Assembly (NCBI RefSeq): GCF_001675165.1
Contig: NZ_LROS01000009.1
Coordinates: 28,116 to 92,115, forward strand
Direction: 5' to 3'
Source: Clostridium ragsdalei P11
Lineage (GTDB): Bacteria; Bacillota; Clostridia; Clostridiales; Clostridiaceae
Length of the DNA stretch: 64,000 nt
Position 1 is the first letter of the stretch. Every line of letters starts with the position of its first letter. The position numbers and the translations under genes are program-made. This document shows, one piece after another, positions 46,409 through 56,160 of the stretch. A model generated the notes under the pieces. That model saw only the letters and a list, made by a program, of their open reading frames with translations, was not told the DNA's origin and did not search any database.

Positions 46409-47380
46409 ATGAAATTATTTTTCTTTTCTTATAATATTTTTTTAATTGTTATGTACGCTATGGCGTCTACCAGCTGTTTCTTTGCTTACTCTTATTCTAA
46501 AAAAAAGATTTATTTATACAGTGGGCTTACTTTTATTTTTTTTGTTTTAGATGAGTTCATAATTTATAATGCTGAATTTTTATTATACGGCACTAATTTT
46601 AATCTAAATGTAATTCCACATATTACATATCCTATCTTAAAAATACTAGTTGGAACAGGGATATCAATTTTTTATTTACTAATTACTTTTGCATTATTAA
46701 AAAAAGGTTTTCATATAAAACACTTATTGTTTCCAATGTCATTTTTCTTACTTTCTATTTATTTAACTACGTTGCCTGAATCTGTCATGAAGTTAGAATG
46801 CTTTTATGGAATACAACAACTATATATCATTAGTCTTTGCTTTTTTTATTTTTATTACCTCAGGTTCTCTACCAATCCTGACTATAAAGCTAGTATACAA
46901 CCATACCGAATATTTTTTACTACAACTTTTATTATCACAATTTTTATTGCTTTAGAAGATATTGTTACAATTCCCAATATGGGCAAATTAATTGCTTACT
47001 TATCAATACGAAATGTAAACGAAAGAAACTTTAGTGAAGATATTTTATCTATTTTCTTCTCTATTATGGCCATTAAAATATCCTATAAAGTTCTTCATAG
47101 TATTTTCTACACTAAAAATTCTTCTACATATACAGATACAAATTCTTCTGAATTTGAAAAGCAGCTAAATTTTTTCTGCAGCACTTACAATTTAACTAAC
47201 CGTGAAAAAGAAGTTATTCACCTTTTATTAGAAAACAAAAGTAATCAGGAAATAAGTGATCTATTATACATATCAATTGGAACTACCAAAACTCATGTTC
47301 ATAATATTTATAGAAAAGCAGAAGTAAATAAAAAGATTGAACTTCTGCGCCTTTTTCAAGATACAGTTGTTAATAATTAA
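46409..47380 (+). CDS. membrane-bound LuxR-type regulator, AguR-like
   Basis: 323 aa from ATG 46409 (the frame's earlier GTG overlaps the AAAGGAG site). The first ~240 residues contain about seven hydrophobic helices. The last ~65 residues are a LuxR/GerE helix-turn-helix: LTNREKEVIHLLLENKSNQEISDLLYIS, then GTTKTHVHNIYRK. AguR of Lactococcus and Enterococcus, the agmatine-sensing activator of agmatine operons, has the same layout: membrane sensor plus LuxR domain. Its divergent position to ptcA supports the same role. It likely senses external agmatine and activates the operon. Followed by a strong terminator. Confidence 0.8.
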   Translation: MKLFFFSYNIFLIVMYAMASTSCFFAYSYSKKKIYLYSGLTFIFFVLDEFIIYNAEFLLYGTNFNLNVIPHITYPILKILVGTGISIFYLLITFALLKKGFHIKHLLFPMSFFLLSIYLTTLPESVMKLECFYGIQQLYIISLCFFYFYYLRFSTNPDYKASIQPYRIFFTTTFIITIFIALEDIVTIPNMGKLIAYLSIRNVNERNFSEDILSIFFSIMAIKISYKVLHSIFYTKNSSTYTDTNSSEFEKQLNFFCSTYNLTNREKEVIHLLLENKSNQEISDLLYISIGTTKTHVHNIYRKAEVNKKIELLRLFQDTVVNN

Positions 47381-47397
47381 TGAACAGGATTTCCAAT

Positions 47398-47448
47398 AAA
47401 AAAAGGATTTAGCATCAAGAACCTGATCTCAATACTAAATCCTTTTTT
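47398..47448 (+). terminator. terminator after the LuxR-type regulator
   Basis: AAAAAAGGATTTAG pairs with CTAAATCCTTTTTT, a 14-bp stem with terminal U-run, 18 bp past the stop. It can also act for the converging garR-like gene. Confidence 0.8.
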
Positions 47449-47520
47449 ACATTTACCTAAGTTAATCTCAAGCATAAGTAGTTTATTTTTTGTTTTAAAG
47501 TTCTACGGATTCCTACAAAA

Positions 47521-48405
47521 TTATTTAGTTACTTCAACTTTTCCTAATTTCTCATAGAATTTTACTAGAGCAGAATGATCGCTTTGTCCCTCTCCATCTA
47601 AATGCAAATTTCTAAGCATTTCTAATACTTGATTTGTAAGGAAAAGAGGTGCTCCTACTCCTGCTGCAGTTTCAACAGCATTCTTTAAATCTTTTATATG
47701 TAGGTCAATTTTGAATCCTGGTTTGAAATTTCTGTCTAGTACCATTGGAGCTTTAGCATCTAATACAGTACTTCCTGCTAGTCCTCCACGAATAGCATTG
47801 TAAATTAATTCTGGAGATACACCAGCTTTAGTTCCTAGTACAAAAGCTTCTGACATAGCTGCTATATTTAATGCAACAATTACCTGGTTTGCTAACTTTG
47901 TTACATTACCTGCACCAACATCACCACATAGTACTGCACTTGTACCCATCTTCAAAAGTAAATCTTTATATTTTTCAAAAACTTCTTTCTTTCCGCCTAC
48001 CATCATAGATAAACTTCCGTCAATAGCTTTTGGTTCTCCACCACTTACTGGAGCATCCAACATGTCAATTCCTTTTTCTTCTAATTTTTTAGCTATTTCT
48101 CTAGAAACAAGTGGTGCTATGGAACTCATATCAATAAATACAGAACCCTTTTTTATTCCCTCAATAACACCATTTTCTCCCAAGACAACTTCTTTAACCT
48201 GTGGAGAATTTGGAAGCATCGTTATTATAACATCACTTTTAGCTGCAACATCTTTTGGTGAAGCTCCTCTTTCAGCTCCTGCTTTTTCGAGTTCTTCTTC
48301 TGATGCCTTACTGCGATTATAAACTACAAGGTCATAACCTGCCTTTATTAAATTCTTTGACATTGGTTTTCCCATTATTCCAAGTCCGATAAATCCTACT
48401 TTCAT
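47521..48405 (-). CDS. garR: 2-hydroxy-3-oxopropionate (tartronate semialdehyde) reductase
   Basis: NADH-dependent beta-hydroxyacid dehydrogenase, 294 aa, reducing tartronate semialdehyde to D-glycerate in glucarate/galactarate breakdown. The NAD motif is VGFIGLGIMGKPMSKNL, the substrate signature DAPVSGGEPKA, and the catalytic Lys lies in GNVTKLANQVIV; the final helix has DHSALVKFYEKL. The family also includes 3-hydroxyisobutyrate dehydrogenase, but the surrounding glucarate dehydratase, glycerate kinase and CdaR genes favour GarR. It has its own CdaR-type promoter (48441-48526) and AGGAGG. Confidence 0.88.
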   Translation of the reverse strand: MKVGFIGLGIMGKPMSKNLIKAGYDLVVYNRSKASEEELEKAGAERGASPKDVAAKSDVIITMLPNSPQVKEVVLGENGVIEGIKKGSVFIDMSSIAPLVSREIAKKLEEKGIDMLDAPVSGGEPKAIDGSLSMMVGGKKEVFEKYKDLLLKMGTSAVLCGDVGAGNVTKLANQVIVALNIAAMSEAFVLGTKAGVSPELIYNAIRGGLAGSTVLDAKAPMVLDRNFKPGFKIDLHIKDLKNAVETAAGVGAPLFLTNQVLEMLRNLHLDGEGQSDHSALVKFYEKLGKVEVTK

Positions 48406-48440
48406 AAGTCAATCCTCCTGTATTTCTATTTTATAATAAT

Positions 48441-48526
48441 ATTATCATACCTTTGCATTTATCATTCAATGTTCATTTGCACAAATATGATTTATTACTA
48501 GCAAACTATTTTATATATATGCATAA
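48441..48526 (-). promoter_or_regulatory. composite CdaR-type promoter of garR
   Basis: Read on the minus strand: site B TATGCATA-like (plus 48520-48525), then the dyad TGTGCAAATGAACA (48470-48483) and the -35 TTGAAT (48464-48469). A 17-bp spacer and the -10 GATAAT (48441-48446) follow. The layout matches five other promoters in the window to the base. Confidence 0.75.
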
Positions 48527-48595
48527 CATTTTACAAATTAGCTTGTGGTATATACTGCATCAATTTCAATTCATCTTTTAAAACGCTGCCTATAA

Positions 48596-49738
48596 CTATT
48601 TTACATTCATTAATCTTACTATATTTTCAACTGTTTTCTCTATATTTTCACTGCCTTTTTTTAGAGCACAGTCTAGTGTCGTCACACCTCTAACAATACT
48701 AAAAATTGAATCTATACCCTTTTCATACAGTACATCTATACCATTTTCAACACTACCTGCCAGTGCTACTACAGGTTTATTATATTTCTTTGCTATCATA
48801 GCTACTCCAATTGGAGTCTTTCCATATTGTGTTTGAAAATCAATACTACCTTCACCGGTAAAAACTATATCTGCTTGCTTAATTTTTTCTTCCAACTTAG
48901 AATATTCTATAACTATATCAATACCGTTTTTCAGCTCTCCTTTTAAGAAAACCATAAGTCCAGCTCCTAATCCACCAGCCGCACCTGCTCCAGGTATATT
49001 TAACACATCTACATTAATTTGTTCCTTAATTATCTTAGCATAATGCCTTAAGTTATCATCCAATACTTTAATCATTTCAGAAGTAGCTCCTTTTTGTGGT
49101 CCAAAGACATTAGACGCTCCTTCTTTTCCGCAGAGAGGATTAGTAACATCGCAAGCTACTTCTAATTTGACGTCCTTCAAGCGAACATCAAAATTTGTTA
49201 AATCAATTTTTTCTATTTTGCCTAACTCACCGCCGCCAAATCCAATCTCCTTTCCATCTCTGTTCATAAATTTTCCGCCTAGAGCTTGAATTGCCCCTAC
49301 ACCACCATCATTAGTAGAGCTTCCCCCTATGCCAACTAACAATTTTCTTATATTGTGGTTTAAACAATCTCTTATTAATTGTCCTGTTCCGTAAGTTGTT
49401 GTTATGAGCGGATTTCTTTTTTCTTTTGGCACCAAACCTATTCCGCTTGCACTGGCCATTTCTATAATACCTGTTTCGCCGTCTCCTAAAATACCATATT
49501 CAGCTTCTACTTCATCTCCAAGTGGTCCAATTACTTTTAATCTATATATATCTCCTCCTGTAGCATCAACAAGAGATTGCATTGTTCCCTCTCCCCCGTC
49601 AGCCATAGGAACTTGTATACACTTAATATTTTTATTTACTTTTTTTATTCCCTTTTCCATAGCTTCACAAGCTTCTTTTGCAGTCATACTCTCTTTGAAG
49701 GAATCTGGTGCCAGCAAAATACTAAAATCCTTTTTCAT
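48596..49738 (-). CDS. garK: glycerate kinase (GarK/GlxK family)
   Basis: Phosphorylates D-glycerate, in this family to 2-phosphoglycerate, feeding glycolysis. The 380-aa protein shows the type I glycerate kinase pattern. This runs ILLAPDSFKESMTAKEACEA, VPMADGGEGTMQSL, GIGGSSTNDGGVGAIQALG, PGAGAAGGLGAGLMVF and VFTGEGSIDFQTQYGKTP. All these are full-length and intact. AGGAGGGTTTAAAC precedes the ATG. It is a single-gene unit with its own copy of the composite promoter, next to the reductase that makes its substrate. Confidence 0.93.
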   Translation of the reverse strand: MKKDFSILLAPDSFKESMTAKEACEAMEKGIKKVNKNIKCIQVPMADGGEGTMQSLVDATGGDIYRLKVIGPLGDEVEAEYGILGDGETGIIEMASASGIGLVPKEKRNPLITTTYGTGQLIRDCLNHNIRKLLVGIGGSSTNDGGVGAIQALGGKFMNRDGKEIGFGGGELGKIEKIDLTNFDVRLKDVKLEVACDVTNPLCGKEGASNVFGPQKGATSEMIKVLDDNLRHYAKIIKEQINVDVLNIPGAGAAGGLGAGLMVFLKGELKNGIDIVIEYSKLEEKIKQADIVFTGEGSIDFQTQYGKTPIGVAMIAKKYNKPVVALAGSVENGIDVLYEKGIDSIFSIVRGVTTLDCALKKGSENIEKTVENIVRLMNVK

Positions 49739-49877
49739 GTTTAAACCCTCCTATTGCCTAAAATCTATTCAAGAACTTAGCTTTTCTAATATATCTAAAT
49801 TCTATATTAAAGTTAGCTGTTACTATTAAAAGCATTTACTATTTTTACAATTATTATTTATCATATATTTCTATTTT

Positions 49878-49964
49878 ATTATTCTACTTTTTTACAAGTG
49901 AAACAATATTCAGTTGCACAAATATCATTTGTCGTTAATATTCTCTTTTTATTTATTTGCATAA
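49878..49964 (-). promoter_or_regulatory. composite CdaR-type promoter of garK
   Basis: Minus strand: TTATGCAAAT (site B, plus TGCATA at 49958), dyad TGTGCAACTGAATA (49907-49920), -35 TTGTTT (49901-49906), 17-bp spacer, -10 AATAAT (49878-49883). It is the weakest match of the six at -35 and -10, but every distance is the same. Confidence 0.68.
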
Positions 49965-49995
49965 CTTATTTTTGATCCTAGCTCTTATATAAAAA

Positions 49996-50033
49996 AGGAT
50001 TTGGCATTGAACTTAATATCAATGTCAAATCCT
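49996..50033 (-). terminator. terminator after the MFS transporter
   Basis: AGGATTTGGCATTGA (49996-50010) pairs with TCAATGTCAAATCCT (50019-50033), one G-U pair, with a U-run after it in the minus-strand transcript. Confidence 0.75.
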
Positions 50034-50057
50034 ATGCTATAATAAAAGTTTTTGTTG

Positions 50058-51413
50058 TTACTTAATAACTTTTATATCTTCGTTTGCATGAAACTTTTTA
50101 CTTAAGTCAACAGGTTCTACCTTATCTACTATAAACAGAAAAGCCAAAGCTCCAACAACAGCAACTGCAGAAGTATAATCCATAGCTAAATGAAAATTAC
50201 CAGTTTTTTGATGTAAAACTCCAAAAATTATTGGACTAACTATACCAGATAAATTTCCACAAAGATTAAGTACACCTCCAACTCTACCTATCATGCTTTT
50301 AGGTAAAACATCACTTAGAGCTACCCATCCTAAGTTAGAAGCTGCATTTGCAAAAAATGCAATTGATAAAATAATTACAGCTATAATAGGTGTCTTTTCA
50401 AAGAAATTTGCTAAACATAAAATGGATGTAAAAAGTAATCCTGCAACTATTGGTATTTTACGAGCTACGGTCAATGATGTTTTTTTCAATAAATAATCGC
50501 TTAAAAATCCTCCAAATAGAACTCCTGCCATAGCCATCATATAAGGTAATATTGCCATAAATCCTGCTTTTTGTATTGGTAATTTTAATCCTTTTTGAAG
50601 ATAAACAATAAACCATGTCATAAAAAAATATAAAGTAGATGCTACCGCAAATTGTGTAATAAAGATTCCCCAAACTCTTCTTTGCTTTATTACATATAAA
50701 ATTTCATCCAATGAAATCTTATCTTCTTTTTTTGCTCCAATTTCATTAGGATTGTAAGCACCGTTATTTTTTAAGTAATCTAATTCTTCTTGATTTATAC
50801 GTTTACTGTCTTTAGGGTCTCTGTATACAGCCAACCATATGATACCAAAAACGATTGCAATTCCACCAGAAAGATAAAATACTGATTCCCAACTTATTTT
50901 AGCAACCATAAAAGCTAATATAGGAGTAAATACTGCTAGTCCTATATACTGTGCAGATGAATAAATACTTATTGCTCTAGCTCTTTCCTTATTTGGAAAC
51001 CAAAGTGCTGCTATTTTTGTATTGCTTGGGAAAGCAGGTCCCTCCGCTATTCCAATTAATATTCTACAAACTATAAGTACCATAAATGAAGCACCAATAC
51101 CTGCAAACAACCCCTGCGAACTAAATGCCATAATAAATGTGAAAAATCCCCACAATACCATAGCTCCACCATATAAGAATCTTGCTCCAATTTTATCTAA
51201 TATCATTCCAACTGGTATTTGAACTATAACATAAGACCATGTAAATGCTGAAAATAAAACTCCTAACTGGGTAGAATTTATTTTCAGCTGTTTTTGAATT
51301 GCAGTACCTGCAACTGATAAATTAGCTCTATCAAGATATGTTATTGCAACAGCCACAAAAAGCATTAGCAATATCAAAAAACGTACTTTTGTAGGTTTTT
51401 TTTCTGTATACAT
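50058..51413 (-). CDS. MFS transporter, ACS family (glucarate/galactonate-type)
   Basis: Twelve-helix proton symporter, 451 aa, of the anion:cation symporter family that includes GudP, GarP and ExuT. Family features are VAITYLDRANLSVAGTAIQKQL after helix 1, the loop motif GMILDKIGARFLYGG, RILIGIAEGPAFPSNTKI and WFPNKERARAISIYSSAQYIG. The second half opens with a cytoplasmic loop. Its neighbours make glucarate/galactarate uptake the best guess. It has its own CdaR-type composite promoter at 51506 and a terminator. Confidence 0.87.
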   Translation of the reverse strand: MYTEKKPTKVRFLILLMLFVAVAITYLDRANLSVAGTAIQKQLKINSTQLGVLFSAFTWSYVIVQIPVGMILDKIGARFLYGGAMVLWGFFTFIMAFSSQGLFAGIGASFMVLIVCRILIGIAEGPAFPSNTKIAALWFPNKERARAISIYSSAQYIGLAVFTPILAFMVAKISWESVFYLSGGIAIVFGIIWLAVYRDPKDSKRINQEELDYLKNNGAYNPNEIGAKKEDKISLDEILYVIKQRRVWGIFITQFAVASTLYFFMTWFIVYLQKGLKLPIQKAGFMAILPYMMAMAGVLFGGFLSDYLLKKTSLTVARKIPIVAGLLFTSILCLANFFEKTPIIAVIILSIAFFANAASNLGWVALSDVLPKSMIGRVGGVLNLCGNLSGIVSPIIFGVLHQKTGNFHLAMDYTSAVAVVGALAFLFIVDKVEPVDLSKKFHANEDIKVIK

Positions 51414-51505
51414 ATTTTCATTCCTCCACGATTGTTTAATAATTAACTTATTATTTACCTAGGTTACTTTAATGTCTTAAGACTTTTATAAATGTTTACA
51501 AGTTT

Positions 51506-51592
51506 ATTATCATATTTTTCGACATTTCATTCAATGTTCAGCTGCACAAATTTAAATCGTTATCAGGAGCGTTTTTTCATATATATGCATAA
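51506..51592 (-). promoter_or_regulatory. composite CdaR-type promoter of the MFS transporter gene
   Basis: Minus strand: TTATGCATATATAT (site B), GATAACGATT in the middle, dyad TGTGCAGCTGAACA (51535-51548), -35 TTGAAT (51529-51534), 17-bp spacer, -10 GATAAT (51506-51511). Confidence 0.75.
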
Positions 51593-51680
51593 CTTTTTTA
51601 ACTCATATTTATAAGCAAAGCTAGCTTCAATACAAAGATAACGTATTAATAATTATACTCTCACATAAACACATATAAAT

Positions 51681-51719
51681 TTAGGACTGCTACACTAATA
51701 GTTGGTGCAGCAGTCCTAA
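51681..51719 (-). terminator. hairpin after gudD
   Basis: TTAGGACTGCT (51681-51691) pairs with AGCAGTCCTAA (51709-51719), 14 bp past the gudD stop; likely the terminator of the gudX-gudD operon. Confidence 0.65.
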
Positions 51720-51732
51720 ACGAAAGCATATT

Positions 51733-53082
51733 TTATCTTACTAAACAAGGGCGTTTATTGTTAAACTTCCAACCTGGAATTAAAAATTGCATAGCAACTG
51801 AATCATCACGTGCCCCTAATGACATTTTTGTATATAATTCATTAGCTTTCTTGACTTGTTCCATATCTATCTCTACACCCAAGCCTGGTTTGTCTGGAAT
51901 ATCTATCATACCACCTACAATCTTAAATGGATTTTTAGTCAAATACTGACCATCCTGCCATATCCAGTGTGTATCAATTGCAGTTACATTTCCTGGAGCT
52001 GCAGCTGCTGTTTGAGCATACATTGCAAGTGAAATATCAAAATGATTATTTGAATGTGAACCCCAAGTAAGTCCAAAATCTCTACAAGTTTGTGCTACTC
52101 GTACTGAACCTTCCATTGTCCAAAAATGTGGATCAGCTAATGGAATATCTACTGAATGCAGCTGAAGAGAATGTACCATCTGTCTCCAGTCCGTTGCAAT
52201 CATATTAGTAGCAGTAGGCAAATCAACAGCTCTCCTAAATTCAGCCATGACCTCACGCCCTGAAAAACCATTTTCAGCTCCACAAGGATCTTCAGCATAA
52301 GCCAAAACACCTTTTATGTTTTTGCACAACTTTATAGCTTCGTCTAATGACCATGATCCATTTGGATCAAGAGTTATACGAGCATCCGAGAAACGTTTAG
52401 CCAAAGCTGTTACAGCCTCTATTTCCTTTTCTCCACTTAAAACTCCGCCTTTCAATTTAAAATCTTTGAATCCATAGCGTTCCTGTGCAGCTTCTCCAAG
52501 TCTTACAACAGCTTCTGGAGTCATTGCTTCTTCAATACGTAATCGTGACCAATCATCCTTTGAATCAGGTTCACTTACATAAGGTAAATTTGTTTTTTTC
52601 CTATCACCTACAAAGAATAAATATCCCAAAACTTTAACTGATTTTCTCTGCTGACCCTCACCTAATAATTCGCAGGTTGGTACATTAAGAAATTTTCCCA
52701 TTAAATCAAGTAATGCTGCTTCTATTGCAGTAGCTGCATGTATAGTGGTACGCAAATCAAATGTCTGAAGTCCACGTCCACCAGCATCTCTAGATGAAAA
52801 AGTTTCTTTTACATTTCTAATTATTGATTTATATTTTCCAATACTTTGTCCCACAACTAACGACTTTGAATCCTCTATTGTCTTACGTATAGCTTCGCCT
52901 CCTGGCACTTCTCCAACACCAGTATTTCCTGCATTATCCTTTAAAATTACAATATTACGTGTAAAAAAAGGTCCATGTGCTCCACTTAAATTAAATAACA
53001 TACTATCATGTCCTGCTACAGGAATAACTTGCAGATCAGTAACAACAGGTGTATTCTTTATCACATTTTTACTGTCATTCAT
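51733..53082 (-). CDS. gudD: glucarate dehydratase
   Basis: Enolase-superfamily enzyme that dehydrates D-glucarate (and L-idarate) to 5-dehydro-4-deoxy-D-glucarate. The 449 residues follow E. coli GudD closely: [43 protein letters not shown], the catalytic KLKGG lysines, and metal ligands in TLDPNGSW and AYEDPC-type [25 protein letters not shown] and the His base in [10 protein letters not shown] complete the set. All key residues are retained, so this is probably the active dehydratase. It follows the paralog gene by 25 bp. Confidence 0.95.
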   Translation of the reverse strand: MNDSKNVIKNTPVVTDLQVIPVAGHDSMLFNLSGAHGPFFTRNIVILKDNAGNTGVGEVPGGEAIRKTIEDSKSLVVGQSIGKYKSIIRNVKETFSSRDAGGRGLQTFDLRTTIHAATAIEAALLDLMGKFLNVPTCELLGEGQQRKSVKVLGYLFFVGDRKKTNLPYVSEPDSKDDWSRLRIEEAMTPEAVVRLGEAAQERYGFKDFKLKGGVLSGEKEIEAVTALAKRFSDARITLDPNGSWSLDEAIKLCKNIKGVLAYAEDPCGAENGFSGREVMAEFRRAVDLPTATNMIATDWRQMVHSLQLHSVDIPLADPHFWTMEGSVRVAQTCRDFGLTWGSHSNNHFDISLAMYAQTAAAAPGNVTAIDTHWIWQDGQYLTKNPFKIVGGMIDIPDKPGLGVEIDMEQVKKANELYTKMSLGARDDSVAMQFLIPGWKFNNKRPCLVR

Positions 53083-53107
53083 GTTCTAACCTCCATAATA
53101 TAGCATT

Positions 53108-54454
53108 TTACCTTACCATGCATGGTTTTTTACTATCAAACTTCCAATCTTTTATTAAATACTGCATGGATATAGAGTCATCTCTATCCCCACAACTCAT
53201 TTTAGTATATAACTCATTAGCTTTCATAACCTTATCCATATCAACTTTCAAACCAAGCCCTGGCTTTTTAGGAAGTTCTATCAACCCATTAGATATTTTA
53301 TATGGAGTTTTAGTTAAGTATTGTCCATCTTGCCAAATCCAATGAGTATCCATTGATGTAATTTCTCCTGGGGCTGCGGCAGCAACTTGAGTGAATACTG
53401 CTAATGATATATCAAAATGATTATTTGAATGTGAACCCCAAGTGTATCCCCATTCATTACATATTTGCGCCGCACGTACTGCACCATTCATTGTCCAAAA
53501 ATGTGGATCTGCTAAAATTATGTCAAGTGAATTTAATGAAAGACAGTGACCAAACTGACGCCAATCTGTTGCTATCATATTTGTTGCTACTCTTAGTCCT
53601 GTAGCTCTCTTAAACTCAGTCATAATCTCTCTTCCTGAAAAACCTTTTTCTGGCCCACAAGGATCTTCAGCATAAGATAAAGCTGTACCAGCATCCTTGC
53701 ATAGCCTTATAGCTTCTTCTAAAGACCATGCCCCATTAGGATCTATATTGACATTAGCATCTGGAAATTCTTTAGCTAAAGCTTTTATAGTTTCTATCTC
53801 TTTTTCTCCTTCAAATACTCCTCCTTTTAATTTAAAATCTTTTACTCCATAACGTTCTTTTACTGCATGAGCCTCTTCAATAATATCTTCTACAGTTACC
53901 ATTCTCTTTCTTCTTATTTTAAACCATGGGTCCTTGCTATTGCTTTCATCAATATATGATAAATTCGTTTTATTCTTATCTTCTACATAAAATAAATAAC
54001 CAAGCATTCTCACAGCATCTCTTTGTTTACCATCTCCAAGCAAAGATGCTACTGGAAGATCCATATATTGTCCTAATAAATCCAGTAATGCAGATTCAAC
54101 AGCAGTTTCAGCATGAACCACAAAACGCAAGTTTTTTAAATCAAGTTCTTGAATACCTTCCCCATTATTTTGATCTGCACCCCAAGTCCTATTTTTTAAT
54201 TCATATATTATACCCTTATAATCACCTATATGTTTGCCTATAACAAACGGCTTATAGTTTTCCAAAGCCTTTCTAATATGCTCTCCTCCATGTATTTCAC
54301 CAAGCCCTGTATTACCTGAATTATCTTTTATAATAACTATATTCCTTGTAAAAAATGGTGCATGAGCTCCACTTAATGTTAATGACATACTGTCATATCC
54401 TGCTACTGGAATAACTTTCATATCTGTTACAATAGGTGTACCTTTACTACTCAT
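53108..54454 (-). CDS. gudX: glucarate dehydratase-related protein (GudX-like)
   Basis: Second enolase-superfamily member, 448 aa, similar to GudD along its length. However, the [13 protein letters not shown] segment of true glucarate dehydratase is replaced by [17 protein letters not shown], as in E. coli GudX/Gluc[34 protein letters not shown] and SHSNNHFD remain. The E. coli relative has weak activity and can assemble with GudD; a heteromer or a different diacid substrate is possible. First gene of the gudX-gudD operon, with GGAGGAGATTTAAT-ATG and a composite CdaR-type promoter. Confidence 0.82.
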   Translation of the reverse strand: MSSKGTPIVTDMKVIPVAGYDSMSLTLSGAHAPFFTRNIVIIKDNSGNTGLGEIHGGEHIRKALENYKPFVIGKHIGDYKGIIYELKNRTWGADQNNGEGIQELDLKNLRFVVHAETAVESALLDLLGQYMDLPVASLLGDGKQRDAVRMLGYLFYVEDKNKTNLSYIDESNSKDPWFKIRRKRMVTVEDIIEEAHAVKERYGVKDFKLKGGVFEGEKEIETIKALAKEFPDANVNIDPNGAWSLEEAIRLCKDAGTALSYAEDPCGPEKGFSGREIMTEFKRATGLRVATNMIATDWRQFGHCLSLNSLDIILADPHFWTMNGAVRAAQICNEWGYTWGSHSNNHFDISLAVFTQVAAAAPGEITSMDTHWIWQDGQYLTKTPYKISNGLIELPKKPGLGLKVDMDKVMKANELYTKMSCGDRDDSISMQYLIKDWKFDSKKPCMVR

Positions 54455-54838
54455 ATTAAATCTCCTCCAAATTCTGTATTTCTATAAAATATGAATCATT
54501 TGCATATATCCATAAAATTAATACAATAAAAAAACACCTCAAAGTTTCAATTTGGACTAGCATGAATTTAAAATATTAAGAAAACATACTAATAATGTCT
54601 AAATACTTTGCAATTTAATTATCATATTTTTTCATTCTTCCTTCAATGTTCATATGAATAAATTTCAATCGTTATCAAAGTCACTTTTTTATATATATGC
54701 ATAAATATTTTTCAAAGAAAACTTTTACACATCAAAATAAAAAACTTACATTTTACTATTTTTTGTTCAACATTTCCGCAAAAAAGTATGCCTATTGTGC
54801 AAAGACAATAAGTTATATGATAAACACTTTTATTATAA
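54455..54838. other. intergenic region upstream of gudX
   Basis: 384 bp. It holds the composite promoter for gudX (54618-54704), an AT-rich leader of about 160 bp and ~130 bp after the esterase gene. I see no gene in it. Confidence 0.6.
54618..54704 (-). promoter_or_regulatory. composite CdaR-type promoter of gudX-gudD
   Basis: Minus strand: TTATGCATATATAT (site B), GATAACGATT, dyad TATTCATATGAACA (54647-54660), -35 TTGAAG (54641-54646), 17-bp spacer, -10 GATAAT (54618-54623). Confidence 0.75.
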
Positions 54839-55729
54839 CTAATTAAATGATTGAGAGAGTGTTTCTATAATAAGCTTTTGGGCTTCCTTAAATTCTTCCC
54901 TACAGTTCTCAACAAAACCGTGCTTACTATTTAGGAACCTTTTTATCTTCACTTCTGTACCAACCTCAACCATCATCATTGCATATTTTTCCCCTTCAAA
55001 ACGGAAACAATCTTTTCCTGCTGTTATTACAAGTGCAGGTGGTAAGCCTGTTAGCATTTCTTTTGTGGCAAATACTGGAGATACAAGTGGATTACTTTTA
55101 TCCTTTTCATTTTCAATGTATAACGAATTAAATGCTCTCATTCTATCTACAGGAATAACATCTTTATCTGTTATCTTATCTTTAGGATCAGTAGCAGCAT
55201 CCAAAAAAGCATAATCCAAAATCTGCAGTTTAATTTTAAAATCTTTACTTTGATTTGCCATAATAGCAATTGCTGCAGTTAGATTTCCACCTGCACTATG
55301 CCCTCCTACTGATATTCTATCTCTATCAACACTCAAATCAGCTGCATTATCAAATGCCCATTTAACAATATCGTAACATTCATTAAGTGCTGACGGAAAT
55401 GGATGTTCTGGTGCAAGTTTATAATCAACACTAATTACTTTACAACCTAACTTTGATGCAATCTTACTGCTAAGTAATGTATCCCTTTTTTGATATTCTC
55501 TTACAAAACCACCGCCATGAAGGTTTATATACAATGGATATACCTTCTTATTTTCTTTTGGGCTTACTATATATATGTGGGCATCTCCATCTCTTGTGTG
55601 TATATTTCTTTCTTCACATGTAACAAAGTTTAAATAGTTTTCATATTCCTTAGAAATAATAGTTTTAACTACAGTAGTACTTCTTAACTTTTCTGCCATT
55701 TCTACCTTTTCTTTTTTAGTTAATTTCAA
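54839..55729 (-). CDS. alpha/beta-hydrolase, HSL-type esterase
   Basis: Serine esterase of the hormone-sensitive-lipase family, 296 aa. The oxyanion motif is LHGGGF, the nucleophile elbow GGHSAGGN, and the catalytic acid lies in ITAGKDCFRFEGE with the His in NSKHGFVE. There is no signal peptide, so it acts in the cytoplasm. It starts at TTG 55729 with GGAGGTGG 9 nt upstream. It is last in a three-gene operon behind a DUF3237 gene and a GldA-like gene, under the same promoter type as the glucarate genes. A sugar-acid lactone or ester is a candidate substrate (inference). Confidence 0.85.
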   Translation of the reverse strand: MKLTKKEKVEMAEKLRSTTVVKTIISKEYENYLNFVTCEERNIHTRDGDAHIYIVSPKENKKVYPLYINLHGGGFVREYQKRDTLLSSKIASKLGCKVISVDYKLAPEHPFPSALNECYDIVKWAFDNAADLSVDRDRISVGGHSAGGNLTAAIAIMANQSKDFKIKLQILDYAFLDAATDPKDKITDKDVIPVDRMRAFNSLYIENEKDKSNPLVSPVFATKEMLTGLPPALVITAGKDCFRFEGEKYAMMMVEVGTEVKIKRFLNSKHGFVENCREEFKEAQKLIIETLSQSFN

Positions 55730-55792
55730 CTTGAAATTCCACCTCCATTTAATGCTTGGCTCTATTAATATTAATTACTGATAAATAATGTA

Positions 55793-56089
55793 TTATTTGA
55801 TTTTATATCCCAAATTTTCAATAGCTATGTAGCACTCATCATCTGTTTTTAAAATATATTTTGCAAATACTTTTACAGATGTAATAGTATCTGCACCATC
55901 ACCACCATAACCCATATTCCAGTCTGCTCCACCAGGAATAACCTTACCTCGCATTTTCTCACCCTCAAAACTGCCTCCACTGATCATAATTGCTCGAAGA
56001 TATCCAAAATCATTTGCTCCAACTTCGAGCCTTTCAGGACAATTCACTTTCAGTTCCATAATTAATTCAGCATCCAACTTTGTAATCAT
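55793..56089 (-). CDS. DUF3237-domain protein, short
   Basis: 98 residues that match the first two-thirds of DUF3237/UPF0311 proteins: SGGSFEGEKMRGKVIPGGADW, then GDGADTITSVKVFAKYILKTDDECYIAIENLGY. The usual protein of ~150 aa continues with two more strands that are absent here, so it is either a natural short form or truncated at the 3' end. The domain is a lipocalin-like barrel of unknown role, found near oxidoreductases. GGAGAGGAAAAGT precedes the ATG. It lies between GldA-like and esterase genes. Confidence 0.7.
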   Translation of the reverse strand: MITKLDAELIMELKVNCPERLEVGANDFGYLRAIMISGGSFEGEKMRGKVIPGGADWNMGYGGDGADTITSVKVFAKYILKTDDECYIAIENLGYKIK

Positions 56090-56160
56090 ACTTTTCCTCT
56101 CCTTCTATTTTAATTTCTTATAAGCAAATTCTAATCCTTATGAAATTTACTCCTTACACA

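Larger units (their letters stand above)
49739..50057. other. intergenic region with garK promoter and MFS terminator
   Basis: 319 bp. It holds the composite CdaR-type promoter for garK (49878-49964) and the terminator of the MFS gene (49996-50033); the remaining AT-rich leader of about 130 bp shows no further feature. Confidence 0.6.
51414..51732. other. intergenic region with MFS promoter and gudD terminator
   Basis: 319 bp containing the composite promoter (51506-51592) for the MFS gene and the hairpin at 51681-51719 that follows gudD. Nothing else is recognisable. Confidence 0.6.
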
